From the NCBI GenBank assembly GCA_010093485.1, contig MU001492.1, positions 150,228 to 214,227 on the forward strand: a DNA stretch of 64,000 bases. The letters run 5' to 3'. Both the position numbers and the translations under genes were made by a program. The notes beneath the pieces were generated by a model. It ran no database searches and had not been told where the DNA came from. It worked only from the letters and a program-made list of their open reading frames with translations. Positions within the stretch are counted from its first letter, which is position 1; each line of letters opens with the position of its first letter. Below are positions 1 to 12,335 of this stretch, piece by piece. This stretch comes from Karstenula rhodostoma CBS 690.94. Its lineage: Eukaryota > Ascomycota > Dothideomycetes > Pleosporales > Didymosphaeriaceae.

Positions 1-49
1 ACATGTGCTGCCTACTCAATCTGCCCTCTCCACCCTACCCAAGGCGCAC

Positions 50-1054
50 TCACCTCGCCAGCCACTCCTCCACCACCCTTGTCGCCGGATACGTCCCCTC
101 GCCCAGCCTCAACAACATAGCCATATGGCCCTCGAAAAACTCCCCTTCAAACACCCTCACCTCGACCGCCGTCCCGGCCGCCAGCAACGCAGCCTCGAAC
201 TCCACCGCCTGCCGTACATCGCCGTGGCGCTGTGCCTGCAGGAGCAGGAAGGCGCGCGCGTTTGGGCCGCGGGCGTGGTATGTAGGGCTCATATCACGGA
301 GATGCTGTTCACGGTCGTCAGTTGCAGCCAGTCTCTGTTACAGTGCTCATCTCACAGCTATATCTTTCCCCAGCGCCGCGAACATGTTATCAGCGACCGG
401 CCCCAGGGAGTCTAGCATCTCAGCCGCAGCATTGAAGTTGCTCCCATCGATGGCCACCACGCCCTTGATCCCCCCGATATCCACGCCCACATTGGACAGG
501 TACGTGCCGTCCGTGCCCAGCAGACTGGCGACGTGAGCCCCGGACGAATGACCCATCAGCACGACTGCCCCGGCGTCGAACCCCAGCGTCGACGCCTGCC
601 GCGTCAGCCACGCGATGGCGGCCGCGCACTCCCCGACTTGCTGCGCGACCGTGACGGACGGGACGAGGGTGTAGTTTATGCTGGCGAACGCGTAGCCCTT
701 TGCCACGAGCCACTCCACCTTCCTGCTGCCCACGGAATCAAGGTACGTGCCGACGCGCCAGCTGCCGCCGTGGATGAATGCTATAAGCGGGGGCTTGGTC
801 TTTTGCGCTTGGGGGACGGAGGGCGCCCAGTAGCGCAGGATGTGGGTGGGTGATGGGCCGTAGGAGTAGTCTGTGCCTCCTGCGGGCACGTCTGCGTGCA
901 TCTGCGCCATGAGGTCGGCTACTCGTGAGGGGGTCGTGGCGTCGGTTGTGCGGCGGAAGATGTCCAGGCCGGTGATTTCGGCGCCGCGGGCGGCGATGGA
1001 GGTGGGGTTGTCTGGGGCGGTATCGCTTTCTGGTGTTTTGGTGCTGGGGTCCAT
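50..1054 (-). CDS. alpha/beta hydrolase, kynurenine formamidase-like
   Basis: Predicted cytosolic serine hydrolase of about 317 aa in two exons (1054-356 and 304-50). The 51-bp intron (355-305) has a GTGAGA donor and an AACTGAC branch point. I see an HGGSW oxyanion motif near residue 95, a GHSSG nucleophile elbow with the serine near residue 170, and a probable catalytic His in FEGH in exon 2. The YGPSPTHILRYW stretch before HGG resembles arylformamidases, which hydrolyse N-formylkynurenine in tryptophan breakdown, but general carboxylesterases share the fold, so the substrate is uncertain. The first in-frame ATG is at 1054; the longer open frame begins with TTG. Confidence 0.75.
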
Positions 1055-2467
1055 GACTGGTTGCAATGAAGATGGGAGGTAGTGGGGGGTTTCAGGGTGT
1101 TAGGATATATGGTATAAGGAGGAGATATCGTGGATCAACACATGTAATATGAATGATACTATATGAGAGGAAATCGGGACTCTTATGGTTTATGTGAATT
1201 TGGAAGTCTTACATATTTGTTTCTGCCTAAGCCGCGCGGCGATGGCAGCCTGGAGTCTCACGGAGTTGTACTTCGCGATGGCGTGCTCTACTCTGCGTAG
1301 AAACATTTTCAAACATCGCTTTATACTAATTCCTGGGCAGCAAGATCTTCTGCTATCCGTGTACAGACCGAGTTTTTTTTTTTTTTTTTTTTTTAGAAAA
1401 AGTAAGCTTCTATTAACTAGTATCTTAAGAGCATCTACAAACTAACCATTAGTAGTCATCCTTTAGGCCCATTTCCACACAAGGTTAGGCATCCCTTGGT
1501 GGAAAATGATGTGAGTAGTGAAAATACATTATAATAGTTTTATATGATTAGAACGTTCTTTTGGCCCAAGGGATAGACAATGACTGATGATTTGTGAACG
1601 GATGCTGAGCCTCGCAAATATGCTCTTCTACGGATCACGATCAAGGATCGCGAGCAAACGCCCGACACGCTCTTTCTAAACTCTTTCGCGTTTCTTGGTG
1701 ATATTCAGAAGGGTGGCAGCGCTATCTTTACAACAGGCGTCTACCAAGGTCGTTCTTTGGCTGGCTGCGAACAAACGGATACGTGAGTATATCTTGAGAT
1801 ATGCCAACAAAATGGTTAACAATCTGAAGCAAATCAGGGCGCAATGACTGATACTATCTTCCTTGGAGCACTCAAGACGTGGCAGTCTCGGATAAGCGTC
1901 TACAAAGCGGACGTGCGAAGGGATGCAATAAAGTATAAAATTTCTGGGAGGACACTGGTATCGGTACAAGACCTTCAAGTCACCATTGTGTATTGAGCCT
2001 TGTGTCAACAGTACAAAATGTTCGGACTAAGCTGAAGAAGCTATTGCAACTCCTTGGGACCTTACAGTCGGAGGCTACGTTGGACTCTGCTTTGATATGA
2101 GATATAACGAATATAACTAGATGAGAAAGCTTCTATAGGCTCTATACCACGATTTTAGATGTACACGGAGCAGTAGAAGCAGTGGTCGCCGTTCCCTCAC
2201 TGGAACAAACAAATCTCCGGCATACAAATAATCCCAGCTCCAGCAATGAACCAGAGGTCGTGTCCCTGTACGGTGTAAGTCGGACGGAATGTACCACTGT
2301 TTGCTTTTAATCCCGACAACATATATTATCCACTTAACCCATGTCTGAAGATCTGCTTGATGCCCGTACAATTGCAGGGTATAACGGCTGCTTTCTCACA
2401 CCTCAGCTTTGTAAACTACAATCGTAACGTTGGTGTTTGTCCATAAGGAATCTATCCACTCTGTACC
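1055..2467. other. intergenic region with a poly-T tract
   Basis: I see no credible gene here. The open frames are short, lack family motifs and lack sensible splice sites. A run of about 22 T lies at roughly 1373-1394. The first few hundred bases probably hold the hydrolase promoter. Confidence 0.5.
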
Positions 2468-3385
2468 TTACTTTCTCGTCAGCACAAGATCGTGAGGATA
2501 AACGGTAACATCAAAATCATATCTCTCCCGCCTGAGACACTCCAACGCCCACCTATCCACCGGATCACTCTTATCCAAGTGACTCTCGTGTTGTAGTAAC
2601 CGACGAAACTCGAATCCCTTGAACTCATCCACGTCGACATCAAGCGGAATACTCAAAAGCGTCAATGCCATCGACACTTCTTCCTCCCAGTGTAGCATAG
2701 GATTTGGGAAGCCGATATGGCCCGGCAGCTTTTTCCCGCGGCGCCACGTCAGCTTTTCGATTATGCCGTCCGCGAGCATCTGCGCAGCTAAGCGTGGCAC
2801 TTGCCAGTTGTGGTAGTGATGCCGCCTGTCCTCGCCCGAGGGGAAGCACCAGTCGATGGTGCGCAGGCTGGTGAAGTGCGTCGCGATGTATGCCATGACG
2901 CTGGGCCAGTGGTTGTAGCCCTTGCGATCACCCCCGGTGTGCAGCGACCAGTCCCTCCACGACAAATGCCTGATCTTTGCTTTCGCCGAGGCGGGGATCG
3001 CCTGCACGACTTGGAGGATGAAGCTTGCCCGTCTGCGCCAGTCGAAGCGGAAGGTGGTGTTGGCGTAGATGCTGTCGAGCATTTCGTGTCGGATCTGGCG
3101 ATTGAGGAACAGAACGGGGTTCGAGGCGAGATAGTGGTTTAATGGATATTTCTCGGTTTGCATGCCTTTGTAGTAGTAGACTCGCTCTCTGCATTGGTTT
3201 GGCATGGTAAAGGAAAGAGCTTCAGGAACGAGGTGGATGTAGATCTCATGTCGCAGTTCACGCGGAAGATCCAGGAAGGAAAGGGTTCGAGTAGTGGGAG
3301 TTTTGAGGCGCCGGGCGACGAAGGAAGGGTCCCCGGCTCCGTTTGCACGGAGCTGCGGTGCCCAATGGCTGTGCAAATTGTCCAT
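2468..3385 (-). CDS. hypothetical protein with N-terminal LPRELR (F-box/2EXR-like) motif
   Basis: Single-exon protein of 305 aa. Near residue 39 it has FLDLPRELRHEIYIHLV, the signature opening helix of a large class of fungal F-box-like or 2EXR proteins. The rest has scattered Trp and Arg and no recognisable catalytic motif. Proteins of this type are numerous and poorly characterised in moulds; some act as substrate adaptors of SCF ubiquitin ligases, but the sequence does not show this here. The ATG at 3385 is the first in frame. A second gene with the same motif lies at about 22.7-24.0 kb. Confidence 0.65.
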   Translation of the reverse strand: MDNLHSHWAPQLRANGAGDPSFVARRLKTPTTRTLSFLDLPRELRHEIYIHLVPEALSFTMPNQCRERVYYYKGMQTEKYPLNHYLASNPVLFLNRQIRHEMLDSIYANTTFRFDWRRRASFILQVVQAIPASAKAKIRHLSWRDWSLHTGGDRKGYNHWPSVMAYIATHFTSLRTIDWCFPSGEDRRHHYHNWQVPRLAAQMLADGIIEKLTWRRGKKLPGHIGFPNPMLHWEEEVSMALTLLSIPLDVDVDEFKGFEFRRLLQHESHLDKSDPVDRWALECLRRERYDFDVTVYPHDLVLTRK

Positions 3386-4756
3386 GGAGTTGGTAATGTT
3401 GATGTCGTTGGGTTGGAAGATGTTGCGAAAGATATAAAGCCGCCGCGGTCGCTGTGAGTCACGCGAACCGTGCGGCTACTGTCGGTGTCGGTGTTCTGCG
3501 ATCCTCAAGCTCCTTTGCGGCATAGTCGCGTATGAAATGGGAATGCTAGCTGCGCGCGATGCTTTCGTTATCTTTATCAAGCTTCGAAGATTGCATATTT
3601 CGGCATGTGACTTCTACCGTTGAAATTCGCAATTACTGGATGAGCTAAAGAGGCAAGCGATCTAATCAGAAAGCGATAACGATCAAAAGAGTAGGCCAGC
3701 GGGAGGACCCAGCTTGATTTGTTGGTCAGATCAGGAAAAGTGGTTCGTACGTTAATTGCAAGATTCTACGGTGTTTACGTAGATGTTAGCAAAGGAAACT
3801 CACGGGGTAAGACGCGGGGTCGTTTAGATCTTTGGGGTACAGCCGAGGCGCAGGGGTTATTGTGGTCGCCGATTCACGTATCGAGAATCCTACCGCCTAA
3901 CGGAGATTCTTCGGTCAGATCCGAGGTGGTTCATGATCGACACAAATGCCTGCACAACATGCAGAAGGATGCAGACGAAGCTGCGCACGAAAAGGGCAAA
4001 AGGTATGATTGACGACAACGTGAAAGAAGAGATCAGCTTCAAGACCCATCCTGGATGTAAGCTTCTTAGCGATGTGCACCGTATCCAAAGATAGTGGTGA
4101 GGTGTCGTTGGTTTTGAGTGGGGTCTAGCGCAGAACACTACCACAACGTCGCCGCCACTGAACCGTCTGCTTGCACTCACGTCCCAAGAGTTCTTGGCCA
4201 TATCTTGTACGTACGTACGGCAAGCTCATAGTCTAGGTCGGGTCCACCTTTTCGTTTTTTCCGATCGCCGAAGATAGCTGCTCCTACATGACGGCCCCTA
4301 GAAGCAGCACAACCCCGCCCCATCATCGCGAGACGCCAAACTATGCGATAAGAAGGGCAGATTTTCCGCTCCCCTGTCGATCTGAACCCTGCCCCTGTGG
4401 AGGCTTTTTCTCACCGGTGTTCGTGTCCCTCGTATTCCGTACCCAAAGCGCTCGCAGCCTCGGCCCCCACCCAATGACGTCGAACCACCCCGTCCCCCCT
4501 CGTGTCCACCCCCAGCCTCTGTGTTCCTCGCAATCAAACCCCGTAGGACGAGCCAGCAACGTGGCGCTCGCAACTCCTGATTCGCCTACTCCCTCTCGTG
4601 TCCTCAGCCGCTCCCTCCCCCGTTGCCCAGGTGCTATGATGTCGCATCCGCGCAAACATATACGAACAGAAGCCAGGCCCGCCTTTCGAAACGTTTCGTT
4701 TCGTCGCCATAGTCCCATCCCCTCTGAACGCCGTGCCATACCCCACGACTCGCGCC
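3386..4756. other. intergenic region between divergent genes
   Basis: About 1.4 kb between two divergently transcribed genes, so it probably holds both promoters. The stretch 4290-4750 is C-rich and open in several frames, but it shows no domain and is more likely 5' UTR or promoter of the gene that starts at 4757. Confidence 0.45.
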
Positions 4757-5916
4757 ATGCTCCAGAGTCCCGTCAGTCCAGAAAGCCCGGATGTCAAGCA
4801 TGGCGCGCGGGCATTCCCTCGCATGCACAATTACGAGCCGGGACTCGAGGTAGCCGAGAACCAGAACCGCGAGAAAAACGACAGAGACCCCGTCGTGGTC
4901 GTGCACTCACCCGTGGATGTCGACTCCCACGGCCGCTGGGCAGAGGCGCCGCAGCCGATCGATTCCACCTCCCCGCAGGCCATGGGCGATGCGGCGTTGG
5001 AAGCGGATCGCGGCACCACCGGCCGGACGGCATCGGATGCAGCCAAGGCTGAGAAGGGGTCGACGCTGGGCGGGAGCGAGAAGGGCGTGGCGAAACGCCG
5101 GTGCGGACTCGGCGGGAAGGCGTTCCTGCTTGTTATTCTCCTGGCGACGCTTCTTGCGGCCGCGGTCATCGGTGGCGCCGTGGGAGGCACGCAGGCGAAG
5201 AGCAAGCCATCGTAAGTGCAGTGCGCAATCGCATCGTCGAACCAAACCAAACCAACCCACCACCCCACGACTACTCCTAACCCTCTTCTCCCAGCCCAGC
5301 ACCAGTCACCACCTCAAACACGACCCAGCCACCCACCACCACCGCTCCACCAACAGGGGACAACCCCACAGCCTCAGAGCCGACCGGCCCCCACGTCCGC
5401 TTCCGCCTGCAAACCCACGACGACTACGCCTACAGGGGCACCATGCAAGTCTTCGAAGACGCGGGCCTCTTCCGTCCCCAATGGCCCATCCTCTCGTACA
5501 CGTGGACGCCCGCGCGGAGCGGCGATCTAAGCGACACGTCGCTGCTGCGGTGCTCGGTGGCGTTTTGCGCGAACCAGACGGTGCTGGGGTGGTGGGGGGT
5601 TTCGGTGCGGAAACAACCCGGTGACCCGGGGGGAAACCATTCCACCAACTTCATCCATATTGCGTGTGATGAGATGAATTTGAATCCCGAGTGTAGGGGG
5701 TTGGGGGAGGAGGGGGCGGGGAGGTGGGCGGCTACCAAGGATGATTACTCGCAGGTTCCGATAACGGTGACGGCGACGGGGACGGGGACGGGGGAGGGCA
5801 GGATGGAATCGACGACGGAGGCTACCGCTACGTCGGCGGTGAAGTCGAAGGGGAGTGAGAGGGCTACTTCGAGGTCGGGGGCGGAGACGAGTTCGGCGAG
5901 CAGAAGTCGCAGGTGA
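4757..5916 (+). CDS. single-pass membrane protein, Thr/Ser-rich, function unknown
   Basis: Two exons, 4757-5211 and 5295-5916, separated by an 83-bp intron with a GTAAGT donor and a CCCAG acceptor. The product is about 358 aa. The N-terminal ~115 residues are polar and probably cytosolic. A run of small hydrophobic residues (FLLVILLATLLAAAVIGGAVGG) after a KRRCGLGGK stop-transfer-like basic patch forms one membrane span. A Thr/Pro linker follows, then a Cys/Trp-containing extracellular-type part (residues ~190-300) and a Thr/Ser tail. The layout (short cytosolic head, one span, S/T-rich ectodomain) is common in fungal cell-wall sensor-like proteins. I do not recognise the family. The ATG at 4757 is the first in frame. 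Confidence 0.6.
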
Positions 5917-6035
5917 TTTGGTTTGTGCACGGCATTCAAGAGGCGTCTCTTCGTTATCCAATGGGATTTCATTTCGTGTACAATGGCGCTAATGTCATGA
6001 TTCACCTCCTATCCATACACCCCATCGCAACCCCT

Positions 6036-7532
6036 CTAAGAAGAGTTTGAGTTGTCGGCACAGCTCCAGGCCGCCGAACCGCCCGACGCGTTGTAGCTAT
6101 CGATGATGCCGACGACGGAACCATACGTGCCGGAAATCATGAGGAAGGTACCGGAGATGATGATGAAGAAGCACCAGCAGACCATCATCGTCCACTTGGC
6201 AGTCCGGGCCTTGTTCCAGTGGTCGTACAGCCACATGCCGCCCATGGGCTGGAAGCAGATGAGGGTGCCGAGGAGGGCGCCGACGAGGGAGACGAGGCCG
6301 CCAAAGACGGGGATGGCGCTCGCGATGACGTAGGCGGTGAGGGCGACGCCGCCCGTGGAGCCGATCCATGCGACCCAGTGGGTCTTTGTGTTGCGGGCGA
6401 GATGGGTGGTGCCGCGCAGGGAGCGGATGAAGAGGTACTTTGCAGAGAACTAGTGGGATTGTTAGGTTTGAGAACAGGGTCAGGGTTGCGGTTTTGAGGG
6501 ACTTACGTGGATGTACATGGTGGTGCTGACGATCAGACCGAGCAGGGCGATTCCGTAGCAGACCTTCTTCATGAGGGGTCCGGCAGAGCCAAGCGCGGGC
6601 GATGCGACGTACGAGCCGCAGTAGTAGTAGACGACTACACCAATGGCAATGTATACGGTCGTCATGATGCTCTGGCAGTAGACGAGCGACTTTGTGAAAT
6701 CACGGGGCTCGCGCATCTCGGAGACGATGTTGAAGTAGGCGGGTACACCGGCGTAGGCGAAGACAATGGACGACAGGGCGGCGAAAGCCTCGGCGGCACC
6801 GGGACTGCCGAACAGCTTGTAGTCGGACTTGAATTCTCCTTCTGTTGGGGCGCTGGACGGGCGGTCTTGGATGCCGACGGAGATGGTCAAGATCAGGATC
6901 GAGACTAAGATGCTGATGGTTCCGGCCCACGCCAGCCACGAGATCCTCCCCAGCGTCTGGATACTGCCCAGGGAGAAACAGACCACTGCGGCGACGGCAA
7001 CGAAGATGGCGGTGCAGGCGCCATGGCTGGAAAGCGCATTGAGACTGGTGGCGATGCCGAGGATACCGGAGCCCGCGACGAAGATGCAGAAGAGGGCGAA
7101 TGCGATGCCGAAGACCTCGTAGCCAAGGCGACCGAGGATCTTGCGGCCGACATCGTCCAGGCCGTACACGTCGGGATGGTTCACTTTGAACCTGCCCACG
7201 ATGTAACCTGACCAGGACGTGCAGATTGCAATGGCGATCAGGCAGATGACACCGGGGATGAGGCCCAGGACGTCGAAGACCTCTGGGATGGATAACACGC
7301 CGAGACCGATTTGGGTCTTGAGCATCAGCACGACGGCGCCTTTCCAGCCGACCTGGACAGCAAGGTCAGCGACGTGTGCGAAGCATGGGGTTTGGGTTCA
7401 ACTTACTGCGCGGTAGTTGGGACCCTCCTCGGTGAGCTCACCAAAGACGGCGTCTTGGGTGGTGCCCTGGGTGTCGACATAGTCGCCGCTCTCGCCTCCG
7501 TCGGCTGCAATCTTCTCGTCGTTGTGGAGCAT
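6036..7532 (-). CDS. neutral amino-acid permease (AAAP family, Mtr-like)
   Basis: Integral membrane amino-acid transporter of 461 aa in three exons: 7532-7407, 7352-6507 and 6449-6036. Introns are 54 and 57 bp with GTAAGT donors and phase-0 junctions. After a 42-residue acidic cytosolic head comes VGWKGAVVLMLKTQIGLGVLS, the conserved first helix of the AAAP/AVT fold. About ten further hydrophobic helices follow. The overall sequence resembles the Neurospora Mtr neutral/aromatic permease class. A plasma-membrane site is likely and a vacuolar AVT role is less so. It converges on the membrane-protein gene ending at 5916, leaving only about 120 bp between the stop codons. Confidence 0.85.
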
Positions 7533-9718
7533 GGTGAATGTGCGGGCGCGGTGTGAAGGAGGAACACCACAAGGACGACGAGGCAGAAAACAGCTGCAGC
7601 GGCATTGATATTTATCGCTGTGGAGGAGGCGCGGCGGTTCCCCGGTGGATTGGCGATTGTGGTGACTTTGGTGGGTATGATGTGGCCACTACGGCCAGCG
7701 GTGGGGTTGGTCCTCAGCATCAGGAAAGTAAGCCTCTCGACACGTGCATCCGGCCGCGCCGTGCACCGCGTCCGGCCCTCAAGGTATCCCCCCGGACCCT
7801 CTCGCCGGTATCGCTCTATCTGGTCCGCAGATAACCGAGTGTCATTGCGTGAGTCAACTATCAGCGGCCGTAGCTCGCGGGCCAAAGCCTACGGTTTCCG
7901 CGACTGTGCATGGCAGCGCGCAGCAGCCGTCGTGATGAGGTTCCGGAGAGAAGCTTTTAGCGATGGCCCGCAGCTACCGGATGCAGCTACGCCACCGGTC
8001 TTCGCATGCCATGGTTACGTTAGACCCCGCGAAAACTCTGCGGGGCAGCCAGGGCGACGACTCGCGCTGGCATCCCCCATAGGCTAGGACCTGCGTGCCC
8101 ATGGGGAGCCTCTCCGCCGCGCTGAATCCTGTACGTAAACTGGATGATGCGGATGCTGGTGCGCACGGGGGCAGATTGGACTGCGTGGCGGGGAGGCGTG
8201 TAGCCAGCGTCTAGGGCGACAATACAATAGCCGCGCCCAGCAGTTGGCGTTGGCAGTGCTTCTAGCGGCCTCACTACCGGGGAGATTGGGAGACGTCATG
8301 CTACGTGCTACTCGCGCGGTGCTGCATTCTTATCTGCCAGGTACCTGTCGTGGTGTTTCATCCCATGCGACCACCAATGAAGACACCAGCGCCGCCGAAG
8401 CCGCGCCGAGCTCGTTGCGGCTCTGCGGCGACTGCTGGCCTTGCAGGGATGATGCCGCCACCCACCGTCCAAGCCCAGTCTCGACGCGCCACTACTACGC
8501 CAGCTACTCCACGCAGAACATGTCGTGCTTCAGCCTAGAGTCGCTGTTGCCGAAGCAATCTCCCCGCACTTCCTGCACTGCCTTGAACGCGCGAACGTGC
8601 GAGTCGCCGAATAGCTTATCGAGGAGCAACGCTGCGACGGTTCTGGACCCGTCGCCCCAGTCGCAGACGCAGTCGCAGAAGTGCTCACGTGCGCAGTGGC
8701 AATCAACCCCAACCAAAGTCCACCCACCTATCTATCAGGAGGGAAATAATGACAAAAAGATCGAGTTATCGAGTGTGTAGACAAACATGTTGACAAAAAC
8801 CTGTTTCCCCTAGCTAACAGCTTAAAAACAAGCGATCCAGTGCGCCGTATTGCGAGACTAATTCTTCCCCATCTATCTATCGCATGTCATGTCATTGGAT
8901 AGCTAGCTGGGCAGAACTAGGACTATCGACCCAACAACCCACCACACGAACCTGCGCGAAGAAAGTTAGGAAGTAGGTAGAGGGATTTTGCTTTGCCACT
9001 CGCGCGTTGTGGATTAGTTAGTTAGGTTAAGTATTTTTGCTAGACATGCGCTAAAGAACCCAACCCAACCCGACATTTCATTTTAGCGATAACGCGGGCG
9101 ACTGAGTAAAGAAGGCACAACCACCCAATCCAATCCAATCCAACCCGTTAACCAGTTAGCCTGCCGTATAGCACAGTATGCATTCCCAGCGACACCGACA
9201 ACCCGCATCGCAGGTCCACCCAACAGCTCAATGCATGGTTTTCTGATTGTTGACTCGAACTACAAAGTAGTGACCCGTAAAGTGATAGACAAATATGGAC
9301 ATGGACATGGACTGCCGTCCAAAAGTGATACAAAAGGAACAGCTCAATGCATAAGACAAGTCGGCGAACCACCCCATCACCGCAAGAGAGGTGCTTGGAT
9401 CCCAGTCCGCCGTCCGTGGATGCCCATGCGTGGGATGTGATGTTTTTAAACCTTTGCGATGGGGGTGTTGCATGTGGGCATCGCAGCCAGGACCGAGAGC
9501 CGATATTTGCGTTCGGGAATGGGGGCACGTTGTCGTTGTTCTACATCCTGACGGCCCTTGGAGGCCCTAAGCCCGTAACTCTACAGATTGAAGCGTGGCT
9601 GGTGCATCGTCATGGATGTTGTAAAAGCGGAAGGCGAAGGCTGGTCCTTGGCTGGTGAAACTCGTCTCTGGAGGCCATCACAACTATTGCTCGACTCTGC
9701 TGTTCCCGTTCTTCATTG
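7533..9718. other. gene-poor interval between permease and Clr2 genes
   Basis: About 2.2 kb. I see no convincing coding sequence. A plus-strand open frame at roughly 8300-8780 and its antisense partners have biased composition (Ser/Thr/Arg) but no domain or introns. The interval includes simple AATCC-type repeats near 9120-9150. Confidence 0.45.
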
Positions 9719-9835
9719 CGCCAGATTGGCAACGATTGCAACCGTACGTGACCCAGCTCAGTAGATATTGCTGTCGCCAGATTGGCAACGATTGCAACCG
9801 TACGTGACCCAGCTCAGTAGATATTGCTGTCGCCA
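9719..9835. repeat. 56-bp tandem duplication across the Clr2 stop codon
   Basis: Two near-perfect copies of a 56-bp unit beginning CGCCAGATTGGCAACG occupy 9719-9835. The copy at higher coordinates contains the last codons and stop of the minus-strand Clr2 gene; the other lies wholly in its 3' flank. The coding frame is not disturbed. Confidence 0.9.
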
Positions 9836-11867
9836 AATGGCATCGTCGTGTCTTCGCCAAAGTTCATGAAGTCGTCGATGGCGAAATTGTTCTCGCCAGT
9901 TGCAGCACCCATACCAAGCTCAATGCCTTGCATCGCGGTTGCTGGTTTCTCATGGTCGCCTGGCGGATCCAGCCCATCAACAAGCCGGAGTTGCCCCGGA
10001 ATGGCACCACCAAAGGCTTCAAGGCGATCGGCTCGGAGGGTACCGGGTTCTTTGCTCTGACCGGTAGCGTCACCGCGGGCGTTCATCCAGCTGCCATTGC
10101 CGCCCTCCTTTTTCTGAACAGAGTCGAAGAAGAATTGCTGGAAGAGCACACTGATCTCGTACCAGCGGCCCTTGACGTCCTCGAGGGCCACGCGTTGATT
10201 CGCTGAAATGAGTTTCCAGTAGCAAAGCTCACTGGCAGAGGGCAGCAACGTCTGATTTCGCCAGTTCATGTCTTCTCGCATCCGGAGGGGCACGTGGTTG
10301 TTTGGTGGTAGAGCAGGAGGGCTCTTGGGGTTTGGCGCAGGGACAGTCGCATACGAGTACACGTCGCCTCGCAACTCAACTTTTGAATTGACTTGGTTGG
10401 TCCCGACAGTAGAGACTTTCTGAATGATCTCGCTGATTACCAGAACGTCGGATCCCAGGCCCAGTCGTAAACGGACCGGTTCGCCTCTCCAGACCTTTTC
10501 AGCCCCGTAATAGATCCCGTTCCAGTGGCGCTCCTCGCCTCCATTGTTGGGTATCATCTTTAGCCTCTCGAATGGTGTATACGTCATATCGATCGCCTTG
10601 GCGGCAAGTATGGAGGCATCGACCTCAGGATGGCCTTCCCACGGACCTGAGGCCAAGGCTTTCCAGTTGGCCTGATGATAACTGATTGTGGGGTTGTTCC
10701 GCAGATATTCGAAAGTGCACGACGGCACAGACCAGGCCAGCCAAGGCTTCACATCGGCGCCTGCCTCGACGACTTCCTGTGGTGGAGCGTGCCCCGGATA
10801 TGAGAGTGGCTGCACGCTGTACATGCCATTGTGGGTGCCGTTTGCGGATGTCCAGCGACGTGCTATAAGCCCTAAGCCAAAGGCACCGCCGGACCTCCGA
10901 AACCACACAACCTCACCGGGGCGGGCAACAAACTTGTTGTACTGGCTGTCAACTTGCTGGTCCACTGAGTGCGGTTGCGGGAGGGGCGTGGGCTCGAGCC
11001 GGGGCGGCGCCTTGATCAGCCCGGCATTGTGCTGGATAGTGGGCGTGGCGGGCTTCGTTACAGGGCTCTGGGCAGTGGGCGTACTGGGCGTGCCTACACT
11101 AGAGCGTCGGATGGGAATCGGAACGGTGTTTCGGTTGACAGGTACAGGCCCGTTTGGAGCGCTCATCGTTCTCATGGCACTGGGCGCATTGGACATAATA
11201 TCCGCAGGTCGCGCTGCCTGGGCGGGCTTCTCGACTTCGACCTGGTTAGGCGAGCAGATACGGCAGGTGCAGTTGCTGTAGTCGCTCGACTCGTCGGTGA
11301 GGAGCCACAGCAGATGCGGGAAGAACTCGACAGGACTTCGGAAACGCTTCCGGGGTCTGCATGGAAGGTTAGTATATGTGATTAAGAGCTGGTGCCCGAA
11401 TTTATAAGGGGGGAGGTAGCAGAAAGGTGGTGTCGCGTGCGATTACAGGCACTGTGCACAAAGTATACATACCCTTTGGGATAGCCATAGAGGTAGGCGT
11501 CTTGCCTGTCATGGCCGCCGCCGGAGTGGTTTTTAGACTCGCCATTGGTCTTGGACTTGATGTGCTCGTACAGCCTGTAGCCTTCGGGAAAGTCCCACAG
11601 GATGCACTGCTGCCATTTGTCTTCGTCTTCCTTGCGGCCAATCTCGCGCAGCAGCATGCCGCCCAGCTTCTTGCGCCAGTCGACGTGTTTCGCGTCGTCC
11701 TTGTCGATCAGGCGGTAGTAGTCGCTCTGGCCCTGCTCGTTGGGCGTGCGGTCGAGCTGCGCCTCGGTTGGGCCATTGCGGACGGGCGTGCCTTTGTTGT
11801 TAACAACGGTGCGGCCATCGGAGCGCTGCGGGAAAATTGGCCAGAACAGGGTCAGCGGCTGGCTCAT
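9814..11867 (-). CDS. clr2: Clr2-type transcriptional silencing factor
   Basis: Predicted nuclear silencing protein of 645 aa in two exons (11867-11473 and 11356-9814) with a 116-bp intron (GTATGT donor, TGCAG acceptor). The N-terminal part carries the Clr2 hallmarks DFPEGYRLYEH and DAYLYGYPKG. Directly after splicing come RKRFRSPVEFFPHLLWL and the NCTCRICS cysteine cluster. In fission yeast Clr2 is a subunit of SHREC, which brings Clr3 histone deacetylase and the Mit1 remodeller to heterochromatin. The C-terminal ~400 residues are the conserved second Clr2 region. The ATG at 11867 is chosen because the upstream extension of the frame has no ATG. The gene is head to head with a SNF2 ATPase. 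Confidence 0.88.
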
Positions 11868-12335
11868 GGCATCGACGGGTGCGCGTTGGCGCGTCCACCC
11901 TGGGTGCAGCTGTGGTGATGGAGCGGAGCGGGAGAGCGCAAGCTGGTGGTGGCTTGCTGAGCGCAACCTGGAATTGCGTTGCAGTCACAAATCGGACTTA
12001 AGCCGCGGCTTCTCCACTAGCGCGAATATTCTCACGACGCGCCGCGCCTTCCACTTCGACCGCGAGCATCATCGCTCCAAACTGTGTGAGTGATGACGGC
12101 AGGATTGAGACCGTGAGTCTGCCCGCAGTTCACCTCACTTCGCCTCGACGCTAATGTCTACCTGCTACTGTAGATCGGTTCGCTGTATTCACCTTCACCC
12201 TCACAGCCGTGCCATGCTTGCTTGCGCTCATGGCTGTTGTTTGCCTCCATCCCCCCGGTGACGCGCGCCACTTTGCCTTCACTTCGATTATCTTACCTCG
12301 ATAACACATATCCGAGGGCGCCCACGCACTGCAAA
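11868..12335. promoter_or_regulatory. shared divergent promoter of Clr2 and the SNF2/PHD gene
   Basis: 468 bp separate the two start codons, so both promoters and both 5' UTRs must lie here. I see no obvious TATA box. The placement suggests, but does not prove, co-regulation of two chromatin factors. Confidence 0.5.

Noticed and set aside
4288..5052. 254-aa plus-strand open frame rich in Arg/Pro/Ser
   Set aside because: Overlaps the membrane-protein gene in another frame, and its composition is that of C-rich promoter/5' UTR.
8244..8780. 178-aa plus-strand open frame
   Set aside because: Starts at a non-conserved position, has low-complexity Ser/Thr/Gln content and no domain or splice support.
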